Shown piece after piece: positions 29,668-31,633 of a stretch of 31,633 nt of DNA. The DNA lies in contig JBBSJL010000009.1 of assembly GCA_038257245.1 (NCBI GenBank), forward strand, positions 1-31,633. Direction: 5' to 3'. The position numbers and the translations under genes are program-made. The notes below the pieces were generated by a model. It saw only the letters and a list, made by a program, of their open reading frames with translations. It ran no database searches and was not told the origin of the DNA. The stretch is from JAGQNP01 sp038257245 (GTDB taxonomy: Bacteria; Patescibacteriota; Saccharimonadia; Saccharimonadales; JACQNP01). Every line of letters begins with the position of its first letter. The first letter of the stretch is position 1.

Positions 29668-31488
29668 GTGTTAGATCACAAGAAAATACGAAATATTGCT
29701 GTTATTGCACATGTTGATCACGGTAAAACCACGCTTGTTGATGGTCTATTAAAACAGTCTAATACTTTTAGAGACAACCAGGCTGAGATGAATCAAAGTC
29801 TAATTATGGACAGTGGTGATCAAGAAAAAGAGCGTGGCATAACTATTACCGCCAAGATTACTGCTGTGCAACACGATGATTACAGAATAAATATTATTGA
29901 TACACCAGGCCATGCTGATTTTGGTGGCGAAGTTGAACGTACACTGAACATGGCAGATGGTTGCTTGCTAATTGTAGACGCGCAAGAAGGTCCAATGCCC
30001 CAAACTAAATTTGTTCTAACCAAGGCGCTTATGACAGGATTGCAACCGATTGTAGTTATAAATAAAATCGATAAACCAGGTAGTCGTATATCAGAAGTAG
30101 AGGACGAACTGGCTGACTTGTTTCTTGAGCTTGCGATACATGAAGACCAACTCCATTACCCTGTATATTACGCTATAGGTAGAAATGGCAAGGCCTGGGA
30201 TAAGGTTCCTTCCGATACCGAAGCTGCAGCCGACCTATCAATACTATTTTCTGGTATTGTTGAGCATATTCCCTCGCCAAAAGTTAAGCCCGATCAACCA
30301 TTTCAAATGCTTGTAACAGCCCTAACTTGGGATAGTTTTCAAGGCAAGTATGCCATAGGACGAATTAACAGAGGTTCCATCAAGGCTGGAGATCAAGTAA
30401 TGCTTTGTCGTAAAGATGGTAGTCAAACTAAGGCAAAAATTGATAAACTATATAATCACCAAGGTCTAACAAAGATTCAAATTGATTCCTCCGCAGCCGG
30501 TGATATTGTCAGTATGACTGGGATTGCTGATGCACAGATTGGGGAAACAATTGCCGACGTTCTTAATCCAGAAGCGCTTCCGGTGCTTGAGATAGAAGCT
30601 CCCACACTTAGAATCTATCTAGGGCCGAACACATCTCCGTTTAAGGGTAAAGAAGGCGAATTTACCACCAGTAGGCAAATAAGTGAGAGACTAGAAAAAG
30701 AACTTGAAACAAATATTGGATTATTGGTCAAACCGGACGGTATTGGATTTTTGGTTTCCGGTAGAGGTGAGCTCCATCTTGGTGTTCTAATTGAAACAAT
30801 GCGGCGCGAAGGCTATGAATTTGAAGTTGGGCGTCCACAGGTTGTTACTAAGGAAGATAATGGTAAGACCATGGAGCCACTCGAAGAGGTAACAATAGAA
30901 GTGCCGCCAGAGCATGCGGGTGCAGTGCAATCGGAGTTTGGTAAAAGACGAGCGGAGCTAAAAGATCAGTTTACAAGTTCAAGGGGTGTAACCAAGCTGC
31001 TTTACGAAATCCCTACGCGTACGTTGTTAGGCTCTCGAAACATTCTTGTTACAAACACCAAGGGGACAATCATAATGAATAGTCTGACTATTGGCTACAA
31101 AGAGATGGGTTCTCCATTAAGCCAACAAAGAAGCGGCGTGTTAATTGCATACGAAACGGGTATCACAACTGCATATTCATTGCAAAATGCTGAAGATCGG
31201 GGTGTTTGTTTTGTTGGAGCAGGTTTTAAGGTTTATGCAGGGCAGATAATAGGATTAAATACACGTAGCGAGGACATGGAAATAAATGTGGTCAAAGAAA
31301 AACACCTAACTAACATGCGTAGTAGCGGTAGTGACGGTGTGGTGCAGTTAACGCCGCCAGTTATATTTAGTTTAGAACAGTGCTTAGATTTTCTTGAAAA
31401 TGATGAACTTTTGGAAGTAACGCCAGAAAATTTAAGACTAAGGAAACGTGAATTAGATCCTAATAAAAGGAAACGCCAGAATAGTTAG
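29668..31488 (+). CDS. typA: GTP-binding ribosome-associated protein TypA/BipA
   Basis: TypA/BipA is an EF-G-like GTPase that aids 50S assembly and stress adaptation. G1 is AHVDHGKT (14-21), then ERGITITAK, G3 DTPGHADFGGEVER and G4 NKID. EF-G-like domains follow, and the BipA-specific C-terminal block NMRSSGSDGVVQLTPP is clear. Length 606 is standard. The start is GTG, with AAAGGA 4 bases upstream. It converges on tRNA-Trp with only 4 bases between them. Confidence 0.97.
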   Translation: MLDHKKIRNIAVIAHVDHGKTTLVDGLLKQSNTFRDNQAEMNQSLIMDSGDQEKERGITITAKITAVQHDDYRINIIDTPGHADFGGEVERTLNMADGCLLIVDAQEGPMPQTKFVLTKALMTGLQPIVVINKIDKPGSRISEVEDELADLFLELAIHEDQLHYPVYYAIGRNGKAWDKVPSDTEAAADLSILFSGIVEHIPSPKVKPDQPFQMLVTALTWDSFQGKYAIGRINRGSIKAGDQVMLCRKDGSQTKAKIDKLYNHQGLTKIQIDSSAAGDIVSMTGIADAQIGETIADVLNPEALPVLEIEAPTLRIYLGPNTSPFKGKEGEFTTSRQISERLEKELETNIGLLVKPDGIGFLVSGRGELHLGVLIETMRREGYEFEVGRPQVVTKEDNGKTMEPLEEVTIEVPPEHAGAVQSEFGKRRAELKDQFTSSRGVTKLLYEIPTRTLLGSRNILVTNTKGTIIMNSLTIGYKEMGSPLSQQRSGVLIAYETGITTAYSLQNAEDRGVCFVGAGFKVYAGQIIGLNTRSEDMEINVVKEKHLTNMRSSGSDGVVQLTPPVIFSLEQCLDFLENDELLEVTPENLRLRKRELDPNKRKRQNS

Positions 31489-31492
31489 TATT

Positions 31493-31568
31493 TGGCAGGG
31501 GAGACAGGACTTGAACCTGCGACACCCGGTTTTGGAGACCGGTGCTCTACCAACTGAGCTACTCCCCT
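31493..31568 (-). tRNA. tRNA-Trp (anticodon CCA)
   Basis: On the minus strand the acceptor AGGGGAG pairs with CTCCCCT, followed by G and encoded CCA. The D arm TAGCTCAGTTGGTAGAGC, the anticodon stem CCGGT/ACCGG with loop CTCCAAA (anticodon CCA), and the T arm GGTTCAAGTCC are complete. Length 76. Confidence 0.97.
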
Positions 31569-31570
31569 AA

Positions 31571-31591
31571 ATTAGTTAGTAAATAACTAAT
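31571..31591 (-). repeat. Inverted repeat just upstream of tRNA-Trp
   Basis: ATTAGTTA (31571-31578) and TAACTAAT (31584-31591) are perfect 8-bp arms around a 5-base spacer. It falls in the 5' leader of the pre-tRNA, between promoter and mature 5' end, and could be a leader hairpin or simple AT-rich symmetry. Confidence 0.5.
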
Positions 31592-31595
31592 TAGT

Positions 31596-31624
31596 ATAAT
31601 AGATTACATTACTTTTGTTGTCAC
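31596..31624 (-). promoter_or_regulatory. tRNA-Trp promoter (GTGACA-N17-TATTAT)
   Basis: On the minus strand GTGACA (31624-31619) and TATTAT (31601-31596) are 17 bases apart. The start near 31589 leaves a leader of about 20 bases ahead of the tRNA. Confidence 0.6.
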
Positions 31625-31633
31625 CTACTTTAA

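Noticed and set aside
1..31633. CRISPR arrays, insertion sequences, prophage or integrase genes
   Set aside because: No regular repeat-spacer pattern, transposase or integrase sequence was seen; the tRNAs are intact with no obvious attachment-site duplication.

Overview
The window is a compact, moderately AT-rich bacterial segment. It is dominated by a near-complete ribosomal-protein super-operon, followed by an aromatic-amino-acid-linked operon, tRNAs, purF and a polysaccharide gene cluster. The best fit is a Patescibacteria/CPR genome, probably Saccharibacteria (TM7). The evidence is that L30 is missing between rpsE and rplO, where it lies in most bacteria; adk and map are missing between secY and infA; several ribosomal proteins are zinc-free; and genes overlap heavily. 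UGA is a normal stop here (secY, the rluA-family gene), which argues against the UGA=Gly lineages (Gracilibacteria, Absconditabacteria). The phylum call is inference; no 16S gene is present.

Layout. 1-294 is the 3' end of fusA. After it come a small Cys-containing ORF, tuf with its own promoter and a strong terminator, then rpsJ, a NUDIX hydrolase and a small membrane protein. From 3306 a consensus promoter and a long folded RNA leader precede rplC-rplD-rplW-rplB-rpsS-rplV-rpsC-rplP-rpmC-rpsQ-rplN-rplX-rplE-rpsN-rpsH-rplF-rplR-rpsE-rplO-secY, then infA-rpmJ-rpsM-rpsK-rpsD-rpoA-rplQ-rplM-rpsI. Eleven of these junctions are one-base TAATG stop/start overlaps.

The most interesting element is at 17774-17945. 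A consensus promoter drives a 23-codon leader peptide with eight aromatic residues (block YLYWFIY), followed by mutually exclusive antiterminator and terminator hairpins. It sits just before a DAHP-synthase-like gene and trpS. This is a classical ribosome-mediated attenuator sensing Tyr/Trp/Phe, and its start codon is so close to the promoter that the leader peptide is probably leaderless. The same terminator is the only one visible at the end of the ribosomal operon. Downstream in the same unit are an RluA-family pseudouridine synthase, a delta-prime-like AAA+ protein and a TPR protein.

The right-hand part holds tRNA-Thr(TGT) and tRNA-Tyr, two small hypothetical genes each followed by the same 16-bp repeat, purF, tRNA-Thr(GGT) and zinc-free L33. 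A minus-strand operon encodes a GT4-type glycosyltransferase, a GH57 enzyme and a GH15 glucoamylase (likely alpha-glucan storage or turnover). It is divergent from typA (BipA). The window ends with a minus-strand tRNA-Trp.

Across the window I read about ten sigma70-like promoters, nearly all with exactly 17-bp spacing. Several start codons lie 7-10 nt after the -10 box, which implies leaderless mRNAs.
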